Assembly (NCBI RefSeq): GCF_900142975.1
Contig: NZ_LT670848.1
Location: 1 to 64,000, forward strand
Origin: Salegentibacter salegens
Lineage (GTDB): Bacteria > Bacteroidota > Bacteroidia > Flavobacteriales > Flavobacteriaceae
Reading direction: 5' to 3'
Length of the DNA: 64,000 nt
The notes under the pieces were generated by a model, which was not told where the DNA came from, did no database searches, and saw nothing but the letters and a program-made list of their open reading frames with translations. Positions 46,249 through 55,674 of the stretch are shown here, piece by piece; position 1 is the first letter of the stretch; every line of letters begins with the position of its first letter. A program made the position numbers and the translations under genes.

Positions 46249-46828
46249 ATGCCTTAATCTCAGATTTTACATAGGCCTTTAGCTCCTCAAAGAACATCCT
46301 AAATTCATTTTCAAATTCTTCATAAAACTCTCTTAGTTCTTCCACCGCTAAATGCATTTTGACCCGATATTTAATTCTGCGGTTCATTTGAAAAAGAATT
46401 TTCTCTATTCCATCTATTTTTCGGTAGTTATAAAGCCAGTTATCGGCCACCATATATGGAAGAAAATTTTGAACCGGTTTTGGTAAAACTTCAAAATTAT
46501 CCTGTAAAAGTTTATAAAAATCTTCGGTATATTCTTTTAGTGGGGTTTCACAATATTCTTTCCAGTTTGCAGCGAGAAAATGATCGTATAAAATATCTAC
46601 AATAACCCGGCTGTAATGGCCGTAACGATCAAATAGGCGCTCAACACTTTTACTAACAATAGGGTGAGTGTCAGTAAAAGTATCAATTGCACGGTGCAAT
46701 ACTATTCCTTTTTGAATTTCTGGCGGATACTCTAAATACTTTTTTCCTTTCACCGAATCTGCAATAAAATTCCCAATTTTTAATTGCGTGTTATCGTCCG
46801 AAAGATATATGTGTGCTAAGAAATTCAT
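46247..46828 (-). CDS. ACP phosphodiesterase (AcpH/DUF479 family)
   Basis: 193 residues. The opening MNFLAHIYLSDDN, GNFIADSVKGKK, KGIVLHRAIDTFTDTHP and DILYDHFLAANW are family marks, with His and Asp residues of the HD-like metal site. The enzyme removes the phosphopantetheine arm from acyl carrier protein. Annotation by family; activity is not shown for this branch. Confidence 0.85.
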   Translation of the reverse strand: MNFLAHIYLSDDNTQLKIGNFIADSVKGKKYLEYPPEIQKGIVLHRAIDTFTDTHPIVSKSVERLFDRYGHYSRVIVDILYDHFLAANWKEYCETPLKEYTEDFYKLLQDNFEVLPKPVQNFLPYMVADNWLYNYRKIDGIEKILFQMNRRIKYRVKMHLAVEELREFYEEFENEFRMFFEELKAYVKSEIKA

Positions 46829-46878
46829 TTTTGAAAGTTACGTAAATCCGGTAGTTTCCTGTTTAATTTTTGTTAAGT

Positions 46879-46911
46879 TTTGGCGCTACCTGCCTGCTCC
46901 TTGTATATTTG
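46879..46911 (+). promoter_or_regulatory. Promoter of glmM
   Basis: TTTG and TATATTTG separated by 21 bases match the Bacteroidota consensus. The predicted leader is about 100 bases and contains the palindrome CCCGATAATCGGG near 46923. Confidence 0.6.
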
Positions 46912-47019
46912 TTAAAATTTTACCCGATAATCGGGATTCAACATTTAAAAATAAAATGCATTGTGAGCCTGCCTTTGGCTAGCTTACTTTATAGAAAATA
47001 TTCATTATAAAATAAACTT

Positions 47020-48405
47020 ATGAGTTTAATAAAATCAATTTCAGGAATACGGGGTACTATAGGTGGTAAAACGGGTGATAATCTAACACCAATAGATACG
47101 GTGAAGTTTGCCGCTGCTTATGGAACCTGGTTAAAGAATAATTCAGAAAATAAAAAATTAAAAGTTGTGGTAGGTCGTGACGCCAGAATTTCTGGGAAAA
47201 TGGTACAGGATTTAACGATGAATACGCTCACCGGGTTGGGAATAGACGTGATAGATATAGACCTTTCAACAACTCCTACGGTAGAGATTGCCGTGCCTTT
47301 GGAAAATGCAGATGGCGGAATTATCTTAACTGCCAGTCATAATCCAAAACAATGGAACGCCCTTAAATTATTAAATAGTAAAGGCGAATTTCTGGATGGG
47401 GCAGAAGGAGCGAAAATCCTGGAATATGCAGAGCACGATAATTTTAATTTTTCTGAAGTTGATGATCTTGGATCCATCACCAGGAAAGATAATTATATGG
47501 ATATTCATATAGAGGAGGTTTTGAAACTTAAACTTGTGGAGGCTGATAAAATCAAAAAAGCCGGTTTTAAAGTTGTAGTAGATGGAGTGAACTCAAGTGG
47601 AGGAATTGTTATTCCAAAACTTTTGAAAAAAATGGGCGTTGAGGTTGTAGAACTTTATTGTGAGCCAAACGGGCATTTTCCGCATAATCCAGAACCTTTA
47701 AAAGAACACCTTACCGATATTAGTGAATTAGTGAAAAAGGAGAAAGCCGATTTTGGAATTGTTGTAGATCCAGATGTAGACAGGCTTGCATTTATAGATG
47801 AAAACGGCGAAATGTTTGGGGAAGAGTATACGCTTGTGGCTTGTGCCGATTATGTATTATCTAAAACTTCTGGAAATACCGTAAGTAATTTATCGTCGTC
47901 AAGGGCGCTTAGCGATGTTACTCAAAAACATGGTGGGGAATATAAAGCCAGCGCGGTAGGTGAAGTGAATGTTGTAAAATTAATGAAAGATTCTAATGCA
48001 ATAATTGGCGGAGAAGGAAACGGCGGAATTATTTATCCTGAATCTCATTATGGGCGTGATAGCCTTGTTGGTGTTGGCTTGTTTTTAACCCATTTAGCCG
48101 AAAAAAATATAAGTGTTTCTAAATTACGAAAAGAATATACCGCTTATTTTATGAGCAAAAATAAAATTCAGTTGACGCCCGAAATTGATGTAGACGGAAT
48201 TTTAAAGGCTATGGAAGAGAAATATAGAAATGAAGAAATTTCTACCGTAGACGGAGTAAAAATAGATTTTCCTGAAAACTGGGTGCATTTAAGAAAGTCG
48301 AATACTGAACCTATTATTAGAATTTATACCGAAGCAAAATCTCAGGCGAAAGCCGATGAATTGGCTGAGGATATGATTAAGGAAATCAAGAAAATTATAG
48401 CTTAA
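47020..48405 (+). CDS. glmM: Phosphoglucosamine mutase
   Basis: 461 residues of the alpha-phosphohexomutase family. The phosphoserine loop LTASHNPKQWNALKLL, the metal-binding DPDVDRLAFID, the sugar-binding GEGNGGIIYPESHYGRDS and the phosphate-binding RKSNTEPIIRIYTE are all present. It converts glucosamine-6-phosphate to glucosamine-1-phosphate for peptidoglycan and lipopolysaccharide. A phosphomannomutase role cannot be excluded from sequence. The end overlaps the convergent acyltransferase gene by four bases. Confidence 0.9.
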   Translation: MSLIKSISGIRGTIGGKTGDNLTPIDTVKFAAAYGTWLKNNSENKKLKVVVGRDARISGKMVQDLTMNTLTGLGIDVIDIDLSTTPTVEIAVPLENADGGIILTASHNPKQWNALKLLNSKGEFLDGAEGAKILEYAEHDNFNFSEVDDLGSITRKDNYMDIHIEEVLKLKLVEADKIKKAGFKVVVDGVNSSGGIVIPKLLKKMGVEVVELYCEPNGHFPHNPEPLKEHLTDISELVKKEKADFGIVVDPDVDRLAFIDENGEMFGEEYTLVACADYVLSKTSGNTVSNLSSSRALSDVTQKHGGEYKASAVGEVNVVKLMKDSNAIIGGEGNGGIIYPESHYGRDSLVGVGLFLTHLAEKNISVSKLRKEYTAYFMSKNKIQLTPEIDVDGILKAMEEKYRNEEISTVDGVKIDFPENWVHLRKSNTEPIIRIYTEAKSQAKADELAEDMIKEIKKIIA

Positions 48406-49304
48406 CGAACAACGGCATTTGCAGGAATTTCTTTCCCAAAATGTTTCCAGCGCTTGTGCGTCCATAGGTAAAGCTCTGGTTTTTCGCGAATCTGTTTTTC
48501 TAAAAGCTGAATGTAATCTAAAGTTATTTGATTGTTTTTAGTTTCAGCAGGATTATCAGAAATATTAATTAAAGAGGCCTTATAATGGCCTCTTTTTACT
48601 TTTTCTACGTGCAGGTAAAGTACCACCATATCAAATTCTGTAGCTATTCTTTCAGAACCTGTATAAAAAGGAACTTTTTTCCCCATAAAATCGGTCCAGA
48701 ATTTATAACTGGGTGTTTTAGGAGATTGGTCGGCTATCATGGCATAAGCCCCCCGAATACCTTCTTTCTGATTATTGGCTATGCGCAAACTGGCTTTAGA
48801 ATTTTGTACAAGTTCGGCACCAAAACGCTGTCTAATGTCATTAATTAGTTTGTCAAAACCGGGATTTCTAATTTTTTTATAAATACCAAAAGCGCTGTGT
48901 TTAAGATCGTGGAGTTGTAGCGCAAAAAGCCACTCAAAACTGGCATAGTGCCCACACATAAGCATAATACTTTTGTCCAGTTTTTCTATACGCCTAAGCT
49001 CTTCAAGATTGGTGTAAACAAATCGTTTTTTTAATTCCTCTTCAGAGATAGAAATACTTTTTATCATTTCCAGAAACATATCACACATATGTGAATAGAA
49101 TTTCTTTCTAATTTGAATAATTTCTTCATTAGATTTTTCAGGAAAGACAAATTTTAAGTTATCGGTAACCGTTTTCTTTCTATACCCTATAAGGTGATAA
49201 ACTAAAAAGTAAACCACATCTGAAACCAGGTAAAAAAGAGGAAAAGGAAGAATAGAAATTAGCCAAAGCAGCGGGTAACTCAACCAAAAAACTACAGCCT
49301 GCAT
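48402..49304 (-). CDS. LpxL/HtrB-type lipid A acyltransferase
   Basis: 300 residues with an N-terminal membrane helix (LSYPLLWLISILPFPLFYLV). The acyltransferase motif is HYASFEW (His-x4-Glu, near LMCGHYASFEWLFALQ), followed by the substrate region MIADQSPKTPSYKFWTDFMG and VPFYTGSERIA. It would add a secondary acyl chain to lipid A at the inner membrane. It diverges from the rhomboid gene. Confidence 0.88.
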   Translation of the reverse strand: MQAVVFWLSYPLLWLISILPFPLFYLVSDVVYFLVYHLIGYRKKTVTDNLKFVFPEKSNEEIIQIRKKFYSHMCDMFLEMIKSISISEEELKKRFVYTNLEELRRIEKLDKSIMLMCGHYASFEWLFALQLHDLKHSAFGIYKKIRNPGFDKLINDIRQRFGAELVQNSKASLRIANNQKEGIRGAYAMIADQSPKTPSYKFWTDFMGKKVPFYTGSERIATEFDMVVLYLHVEKVKRGHYKASLINISDNPAETKNNQITLDYIQLLEKQIREKPELYLWTHKRWKHFGKEIPANAVVR

Positions 49305-49356
49305 AAAATAATTTTCAGCAAATATATGGTATATTTGGCACTAAATTAAAGCTACT

Positions 49357-50004
49357 ATGGGAGAATTAAACCTGGTTACCCTTATAATTATTGGTGTAAA
49401 TGTATTGGTTTCATTCAAAGGATTTAAAGACGATTCTTTTTTTCAGAAATATAAATTTAATATTGCCGATATAAATCGCGGTGCTAAATATCAAATTCTT
49501 ACTTCAGGATTTTTGCACGTAAATACCACCCACCTTTTGGTGAATATGCTAACGCTTTATTTTTTCGCCAATTCAGTGATCTTTTTTCTGGGAATCGCTG
49601 GGTTTATAATTGTTTACCTGGCCAGCCTGGTTTTGGGAAATTTACTGTCTTATTATTTTCATAAAAAAGATATGCATTATACAGCGGTAGGCGCAAGTGG
49701 TGCGGTAATGGGTGTGTTGTATTCGGCAATTCTTTTGAGACCCGATATGATGCTTGGTTTGTTTTTTATTATTCCCATTCCGGCCTATATTTTTGGAATA
49801 GGCTATTTGTTTTATACTATTTACGGTATGAAACGCCAGGTTGGTAATATTGGTCACGATGCTCATTTTGGCGGCGCAGTAGGCGGATATTTATTGACCC
49901 TTCTGTTGGCCAGTTGGGTTTTTGAAGAACATTTGCTAATGGTATTATTACTGGCACTTCCCATTGTTTTCTTATTTGTTATGCAAAAAATGGGAAAAAT
50001 CTAA
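49357..50004 (+). CDS. Rhomboid-family intramembrane serine protease
   Basis: 215 residues and six membrane helices. The catalytic pair is present: Ser114 in AVGASGAVMG and His170 in HDAHFGGAVGGY, with the conserved THLLVNM His-Asn in helix 2. It cleaves membrane-anchored proteins within the bilayer. The substrate is unknown. A TATATTTG box lies 19 bases before the start. Confidence 0.92.
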   Translation: MGELNLVTLIIIGVNVLVSFKGFKDDSFFQKYKFNIADINRGAKYQILTSGFLHVNTTHLLVNMLTLYFFANSVIFFLGIAGFIIVYLASLVLGNLLSYYFHKKDMHYTAVGASGAVMGVLYSAILLRPDMMLGLFFIIPIPAYIFGIGYLFYTIYGMKRQVGNIGHDAHFGGAVGGYLLTLLLASWVFEEHLLMVLLLALPIVFLFVMQKMGKI

Positions 50005-50052
50005 ATTGGTACTCTTCTTGTAATAGAGTTTTCAACTAATAATAAATCACCT

Positions 50053-50745
50053 ATGAAAAAATTAATTTTACTTATTGCCGTAGTTAGCGGTTTTGCAATG
50101 CAGGCTCAAAATGAAAACAACAATACCGGAATTCATGTTACCGGTGAAGGAATTGTAAAAGTAGCCCCCGATAAAGTCACGATAAAATCACAAATTGAAC
50201 ACGAAGGCCAAAGCGCTACGTCAGTAAAATCTCAAAATGATGAGGTGGTAGATAAAGTGATTAAATATTTAAAATCTGAAGGGATAGCCGAAAAAAATAT
50301 CAACACTAATTATATCAATTTGAATAAACGCTATAATTATAACGATAAAACGTATACTTATGTAGCAAACCAGGCGATTTCAATTACGTTAGAAGATATT
50401 AGCAAATATGAATCTATAATGAAAGGTTTACTGGAAAATGGCCTTAACGGAATAAACGGAATTGAATTTGAATCTTCAAATATTGAAAAGCATAAGGTTG
50501 AAGCCAGAAGAAAAGCGGTGTTAAATGCAAAGGAAAAAGCTGAAGCACTTGCTGAACCATTAGGGCAAACAGTGGGAAAAGCTTTTATGATTAGTGAAGG
50601 AAGCAGTAATAATTACCAACCGGTTTATGGTTCTATGAGAATAAAAGGTTCTGCAGATGAAGCTTCTAACCAGGAGACTATTGCACCCGGGGAAATGGAA
50701 ATAAGCATAGATGTAAATGTAGCTTTTCAGTTACTTATGGAATAA
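50053..50745 (+). CDS. SIMPL-domain (DUF541) periplasmic protein
   Basis: 230 residues with a signal peptide ending near GFAMQAQ. The SIMPL pattern is clear: IHVTGEGIVKVAPDKVTIKS, KYLKSEGIAEKNINTNYINL, and RRKAVLNAKEKAEALAEPLG. Members are periplasmic proteins of uncertain function that improve oxidative-stress survival in some bacteria. It lies 48 bases after the rhomboid gene and is probably cotranscribed. Confidence 0.88.
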   Translation: MKKLILLIAVVSGFAMQAQNENNNTGIHVTGEGIVKVAPDKVTIKSQIEHEGQSATSVKSQNDEVVDKVIKYLKSEGIAEKNINTNYINLNKRYNYNDKTYTYVANQAISITLEDISKYESIMKGLLENGLNGINGIEFESSNIEKHKVEARRKAVLNAKEKAEALAEPLGQTVGKAFMISEGSSNNYQPVYGSMRIKGSADEASNQETIAPGEMEISIDVNVAFQLLME

Positions 50746-50765
50746 CGATTAACAAATTACCAAAT

Positions 50766-50794
50766 AAAAAAAGCGCCACCAGGGCGCTTTTTTT
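50766..50794. terminator. Bidirectional terminator between the SIMPL and TlpA-like genes
   Basis: AAAAAAGCGCC and GGCGCTTTTTT arms around ACCA-type loop with A and T runs on both sides. Confidence 0.88.
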
Positions 50795-50815
50795 GTGAGG
50801 AAAAAACTCAAAATA

Positions 50816-51937
50816 TTATCCTTTATTAAGTAATTCTCCAATTTTATTATCTAAATCGTCACCTCTAAGATCACGGGCTACAATAGTACCTTCTTCATCT
50901 AAAACAAAAGCTGCGGGAATGGCTTGAATTCCGTAGAGTTGCGCAACAGGATCCTGCCAAAATTTAAGATTGGAAACCTGGTGCCAGGGCAATCCATCTT
51001 CTTCAATAGCTTTTATCCAGCGGTCTTTTTGGCCGGGACGGTCTAACGAAACACCAATAACACTTAGGCCATCGTCTTTGTATTTGTTATAAGTTCTAAC
51101 AAGGTTAGGATTTTCTACACGGCAGGGTTTACACCAGGCCGCCCAAAAATCGATTACCGTTACTTTTCCCATCGCGTCTTTTAAAGAAAGTTCGTCACCA
51201 TTTGGAGTAGGAGCGGTAAAATTAGGAGCTTTGCTACCAACCGCTACTTTATTTTCTCTTTCAAGATTTTGAGTAATTTGCTTCCCAATAGCGGTATTTT
51301 TCACTTCTTCAGAAAGTCCGTCAAACATTTCTTTAATCTCGTTTGCCGGGTACGATTTCATTCTAAGCATATCGCTAATTACCATTATAGAAACAAATGA
51401 ATCGGGATTTTCTTTAACGATTTTTTTCTTATAAACTTTATCGTTATCTATAATTTCATTTTCTGTTTCCTGAAGCGTAGTAAGTTTTGTACTGTCCTGT
51501 GCCTGAAAAGCCGCTTGCATTTCGGTACGGCCTTTCGTTACCTCTTCATTTACATTTTTAAGATGGCCTAAATATTCATATAATAAACGGTTTTCTTTTC
51601 CGCCGTTAACTTTAGAAGCTCTCAGGCTATCTTTATAAACTTTAAAGTTTATTTTTTCATTTTCAGCAATAAAAATTACATTTCCCTGTAAGCCTTCAAA
51701 TTCAAGAAAACTTAAATTTGGAGTTTCAGGATCCTGAAGATCTAACTCAAATTCGCCGTCTTCCAGCGTGGTAGAATCTATTCTTTTTGGACGATTGGTG
51801 TTTTCGTCAATTTCAGAAACATAGACCATCTTTCCGTTCTCCATTTCGGGAGCACTTCCAGAAATGAAATATCCTTTATCTTCCTGGCAGGAGGCAAATA
51901 CGGTTGCAACCGCCAGCATTACTATAATTTTACGCAT
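50816..51937 (-). CDS. TlpA-like thiol-disulfide oxidoreductase lipoprotein with a DUF4369-type N-terminal domain
   Basis: 373 residues. The ATG at 51937 (MRKIIVMLAVATVFASC) gives a lipoprotein signal, so it is preferred over the longer frame. A beta-rich DUF4369-like domain (about 25-130) and a helical linker lead to a thioredoxin fold with the active site FWAAWCKPCR and the cis-Pro region QAIPAAFVLDEEG. It would reduce or isomerise disulfides on the periplasmic face. Confidence 0.92.
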   Translation of the reverse strand: MRKIIVMLAVATVFASCQEDKGYFISGSAPEMENGKMVYVSEIDENTNRPKRIDSTTLEDGEFELDLQDPETPNLSFLEFEGLQGNVIFIAENEKINFKVYKDSLRASKVNGGKENRLLYEYLGHLKNVNEEVTKGRTEMQAAFQAQDSTKLTTLQETENEIIDNDKVYKKKIVKENPDSFVSIMVISDMLRMKSYPANEIKEMFDGLSEEVKNTAIGKQITQNLERENKVAVGSKAPNFTAPTPNGDELSLKDAMGKVTVIDFWAAWCKPCRVENPNLVRTYNKYKDDGLSVIGVSLDRPGQKDRWIKAIEEDGLPWHQVSNLKFWQDPVAQLYGIQAIPAAFVLDEEGTIVARDLRGDDLDNKIGELLNKG

Positions 51938-52074
51938 AAAAATTGTTTTGTTTAAGGCAAAAATAAGCATCTGGCATGGCAATACCTTCCAAATCTTATA
52001 AAAAATTGTTAATTTAAACCCTGTAGATTTGTAAGCCTTGAGGAATATGTAATTTTAACTGATATTACTTATTT

Positions 52075-54444
52075 ATGAAAGAACAGAAACAAAATTTACC
52101 TTTTGAGATTCAAATTAGTTTTCATAAAGTTGTTGAGCAGTATAAAAAGCAGCTGAAGTGTGAAGAAAATGAAATTTCCCGAAATTATATAAAAAATATT
52201 CTAGAGCATGTAGAAGCTTTTCCGGCTTTAATAGAAGGAATTAAAGATTTTGAAGAACTAAAAAATTATAAAGAGGCAGTTAGGGTTTTGCTAGACGATC
52301 TTTTTCCCAACGTACTTACCAATAATGAAATTAAAGCAGCTTCCATACCCTTTCAAAATTTCTTATTTAATAGGTCTAAGCGTTTAAAGAAAATAATGGA
52401 GGCTACTCCAGACGATTTTGAGCTCGAGATAAGAAATCTGGATAACAAAACGGTGTACGTGCAGGAATGCATTAATATTTTAAACGATTATTACGGTTAT
52501 AAAATAGATTATTCCCGGCCTTTATATTTTGATATACCCGATGAACAGGGCATAACCAGGCGGTATCGCATTGCTTTAAACGGAGATTTTATTGATATAT
52601 ACCCTAAAGAAAATGCCAAAAAAATTACAGATGATGATGTAGATGAACTCCTGCAAAATGTTGAGGATATAGATTTATGGCGTAAAAAATTCCCGCCTAA
52701 TAGTTGGGTGTTTAAAGGGTTTACGATCGTGAACCTTACCGATGTTACTATGGATGACGCCATATCTGAATTAAAAACTGCTTTACTATTTGAAAAATCT
52801 TCAGAAAAGGATGAACTCCAAAAATTAGAAGAAATTTTCAGGTCTATTTACAAAATCCCAGATCTTCGAGTAGGTTTTACTATTTATAATCCGCAGGACG
52901 AAATGTTCGAAAAAATGGAATATAAAGAAGCCAATAGTTATATTTTAAATGACGAATTGGTGAGTGAATGTAGAAAGGGAGTTTGTGAAGAAGGTTTCAA
53001 CAATATTTTTAAAAATCACAGTTTTTTTAGCATTGCTAACGTAGACGAATATGCCAAAAAAACGGAAAATAATATCCTCTCCAGGCGATTAAAAGAAGGG
53101 GACGTAAAAAGCTGTATTCTGGCCCCGGTTGTTAAAAATAACCGTTTGCTGGGAATCTTAGAGTTGGTGGCGAAGAAAAAGAATCAGCTTAATAGTATTA
53201 ATACCATTAAGTTAGATGAAATTCTCCCTTATATCGCCACTGCGGTAGATAGAAATCGCAGCGATTTTGAAAATAGGGTTAAAGCCGTAATCCAGAGTGA
53301 ATGTACATCTATACACCCCAGTGTGCTATGGGTTTTTGAAAAAGAAGCCAAGAAATATATTAGGGATTATGATGATGACGGGTTGGCATCGTTTAAAGAT
53401 ATTGTCTTTAAAGATATTTATCCATTATACGGTCAAATAGACGTGGTAGCCTCTTCAGATGCGCGAAATGATGCTATACAAAAAGACTTGCTTCATCAAT
53501 TAAAAATAATTCAGTCTATAATTGATAAAGCTTATAATATAGAAGAACTTCCTATTTACGAACAGGTGAAATTCAGAATTTCCGATTTTATGGAAGAGCT
53601 GGAAAGTAGTTTGAATGCTTCCAGTGAACAAAAGGTGTTTAATTTGCTTCAGAAAGAGGTAAATCCTATTATGAGTCACCTAAGCAAACAATCTTCTGAA
53701 TTAAAAAAAGCGGTTGAAGAATATCAAAATCAATTAAATCCAGAAACGGGAATAATTTACAATGATCGCAAAAAATACGATGAAACTGTACAGCAAATTA
53801 ACCGCACTATGTCTCGTTTTTTAGACAGAAAACAAATTGCTGCACAAAAGATTTATCCGCATTATTTTGAACGTTACAAGACCGATGGGGTAGACCATAA
53901 TATTTATATTGGTGCATCTATGGTGAAAGACCGGCCGTTTAATAAGGTGTATCTATACAATTTAAGGCTTTGGCAACTGAGTACTATGTGCGAGATGGAA
54001 AACCGCTTTTATCAATTGCAACAAACCACGCCAATTAAGCTTGATGCCGCTTCTTTAATACTGGTTTATAGCTCTACAATGTCTATAAGATACCGAATGG
54101 ATGAAAAGAAATTTGATGTAGATGGCACCTATAATGCTCGCTATGAAATTATAAAAAAACGAATAGATAAATCTTTTATAAAAGGTACCGAAGAACGCAT
54201 TACCCAAAAAGGAAAAATAGCCATTGTTTATAGCCAGCGTGGAGATGAAAAGGAATATTTGAGGTATATTAAATATCTGCAAACCAAGAATTACCTGGGT
54301 GAGAATTTGGAGTTACTGGAACTTGAGGATGTGCAGGGAGTAGTTGGGCTCAAAGCCATTAGAATAAACGTTTTATATACACCCGATAACAATGAACCCG
54401 ATAGAACTATTACTTATGAGAATCTAATGGAAGAATTACATTAA
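52075..54444 (+). CDS. Large GAF-domain protein of unknown function
   Basis: 789 residues with no signal peptide or membrane segment. A central part (about 245-400) fits a GAF sensor fold (LEEIFRSIYKIPDLRVGFTI, KEGDVKSCILAPVVKNNRLLGILELVAKK). The long flanking regions are helical and not recognised (FRISDFMEELESSLNASSEQ and later). The 3' end overlaps the convergent HD-PycTM gene by nine bases. A TAGATTTG box at 52024-52031 may be its promoter. Function is unknown. Confidence 0.75.
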   Translation: MKEQKQNLPFEIQISFHKVVEQYKKQLKCEENEISRNYIKNILEHVEAFPALIEGIKDFEELKNYKEAVRVLLDDLFPNVLTNNEIKAASIPFQNFLFNRSKRLKKIMEATPDDFELEIRNLDNKTVYVQECINILNDYYGYKIDYSRPLYFDIPDEQGITRRYRIALNGDFIDIYPKENAKKITDDDVDELLQNVEDIDLWRKKFPPNSWVFKGFTIVNLTDVTMDDAISELKTALLFEKSSEKDELQKLEEIFRSIYKIPDLRVGFTIYNPQDEMFEKMEYKEANSYILNDELVSECRKGVCEEGFNNIFKNHSFFSIANVDEYAKKTENNILSRRLKEGDVKSCILAPVVKNNRLLGILELVAKKKNQLNSINTIKLDEILPYIATAVDRNRSDFENRVKAVIQSECTSIHPSVLWVFEKEAKKYIRDYDDDGLASFKDIVFKDIYPLYGQIDVVASSDARNDAIQKDLLHQLKIIQSIIDKAYNIEELPIYEQVKFRISDFMEELESSLNASSEQKVFNLLQKEVNPIMSHLSKQSSELKKAVEEYQNQLNPETGIIYNDRKKYDETVQQINRTMSRFLDRKQIAAQKIYPHYFERYKTDGVDHNIYIGASMVKDRPFNKVYLYNLRLWQLSTMCEMENRFYQLQQTTPIKLDAASLILVYSSTMSIRYRMDEKKFDVDGTYNARYEIIKKRIDKSFIKGTEERITQKGKIAIVYSQRGDEKEYLRYIKYLQTKNYLGENLELLELEDVQGVVGLKAIRINVLYTPDNNEPDRTITYENLMEELH

Positions 54445-55620
54445 GTAAAAAGCGCCTACAAAAGCGATTACCGAAACAATAATTCCAATCATAAACACCG
54501 TATAAGTTATTCTTAGAATTTTATACTTTCTATGTAAAACTTTGCCCAGCAAGTGGAGGTCTAACATTAAAGATTCGTAGACATAGTCTTTATCTTTAAT
54601 AATTTCTTTCATACCCCATTTAAACTGTTCAAAAGGCATTTTATGGCTATTACCAAAGAAAAGAAGGTTTACTTCCCGGTTTTTAACCTGTTCTTTTGTG
54701 AATTCTCCACTGGTAACTTGCGGCCTGGTAGATAATACCGAAAGTATTATTGAAGCCACACTAAACAAAATAAGGATAAGGGTAGGAATAAGCAGGTGTT
54801 TATTACTGGCAGCATCCAATTTCGGAATCATATTAGCAAGCGCCAGGGAAATAATTATTGCATTTACCGAAAGTAAAATGTTGGCTTTTGTATCGGCAAT
54901 ATCACTTAATTTTATGTGGTTTCTAAGGGTGACCCTAAAAAGCGTTTGAATACTTCGTTCGGGATTATCGTTTTTATAACGCGCTTTCATACGCGCTTTA
55001 GCTTCTTCTTTTTTTAGTTTCTTTTCCTGTTTATTTTTATCTCCAATGAGCTCCAACAGGTTTTCTTCCTTTTTGGGACCCCATTCTTCAATAGCGTAAT
55101 CGGTATAAAATTGATGCTTTTCGGTGAACATTCTAATGTTCTCCTGAATCCACTCTCCGGTTGTAAAATTCTTGATATTATGAAGTTCTAATTCCTGCCT
55201 TAAAAGTTCGCTGGTTTCTTCAAAATATTCTTTAGCAAAATGCGAGGAATCTGCATCCTTTATAATTTTCCCGGGAAGACTTTCTGGATTGGAGTCAAAT
55301 TTAGTTGCTTTTATATATTTTAGAACATCCTCAATGAGCTTTGGAGTGGCATTATTTTGCTTTAGAAAGTCTTCTGCAATTTTTACGCTTTCCTCTTCGT
55401 GACCCTTAAAGGTACGGGTATATCCGGTGTCGTGTAACCACGCTGCAAGCAATAGTGCCTCTTCTTGTTTAACATTAATTTCAGAATTGGCAATTAATTC
55501 TTTAGTACTTTTAACCACCCGTTCTGTATGCTTGTAATTATGGTATATGTACGTGTTCGGTAATTTTTCCTTGAAAAGATTTAAAACAAAATCATCTGCT
55601 TTCTCAATGAGATTATTCAT
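54436..55620 (-). CDS. HD-domain phosphohydrolase fused to a Pycsar-effector-like (PycTM/DUF5706) membrane module
   Basis: 394 residues. Residues 1-140 form an HD domain (His27 or His31, HD pair His63-Asp64 in LLLAAWLHDTGY, and a later Asp in IIKDADSSH) that would hydrolyse a phosphodiester or nucleotide. A charged linker follows (KKEEAKARMKARYKNDNPER). Residues about 225-394 match the PycTM/DUF5706 pattern: TLFRVTLRNHIKLSDIADTK, ANILLSVNAIIISLALAN, a second helix pair, FFGNSHKMPFEQFKWGMKEI and two terminal membrane helices. In Pycsar defence, PycTM proteins respond to cCMP or cUMP. No cyclase gene is adjacent. Confidence 0.85.
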   Translation of the reverse strand: MNNLIEKADDFVLNLFKEKLPNTYIYHNYKHTERVVKSTKELIANSEINVKQEEALLLAAWLHDTGYTRTFKGHEEESVKIAEDFLKQNNATPKLIEDVLKYIKATKFDSNPESLPGKIIKDADSSHFAKEYFEETSELLRQELELHNIKNFTTGEWIQENIRMFTEKHQFYTDYAIEEWGPKKEENLLELIGDKNKQEKKLKKEEAKARMKARYKNDNPERSIQTLFRVTLRNHIKLSDIADTKANILLSVNAIIISLALANMIPKLDAASNKHLLIPTLILILFSVASIILSVLSTRPQVTSGEFTKEQVKNREVNLLFFGNSHKMPFEQFKWGMKEIIKDKDYVYESLMLDLHLLGKVLHRKYKILRITYTVFMIGIIVSVIAFVGAFYLM

Positions 55621-55674
55621 ATATTTTAGCTTGTTTTTGTTTCGCCAAAGTACAAAAAATGTTCAATATCATTT

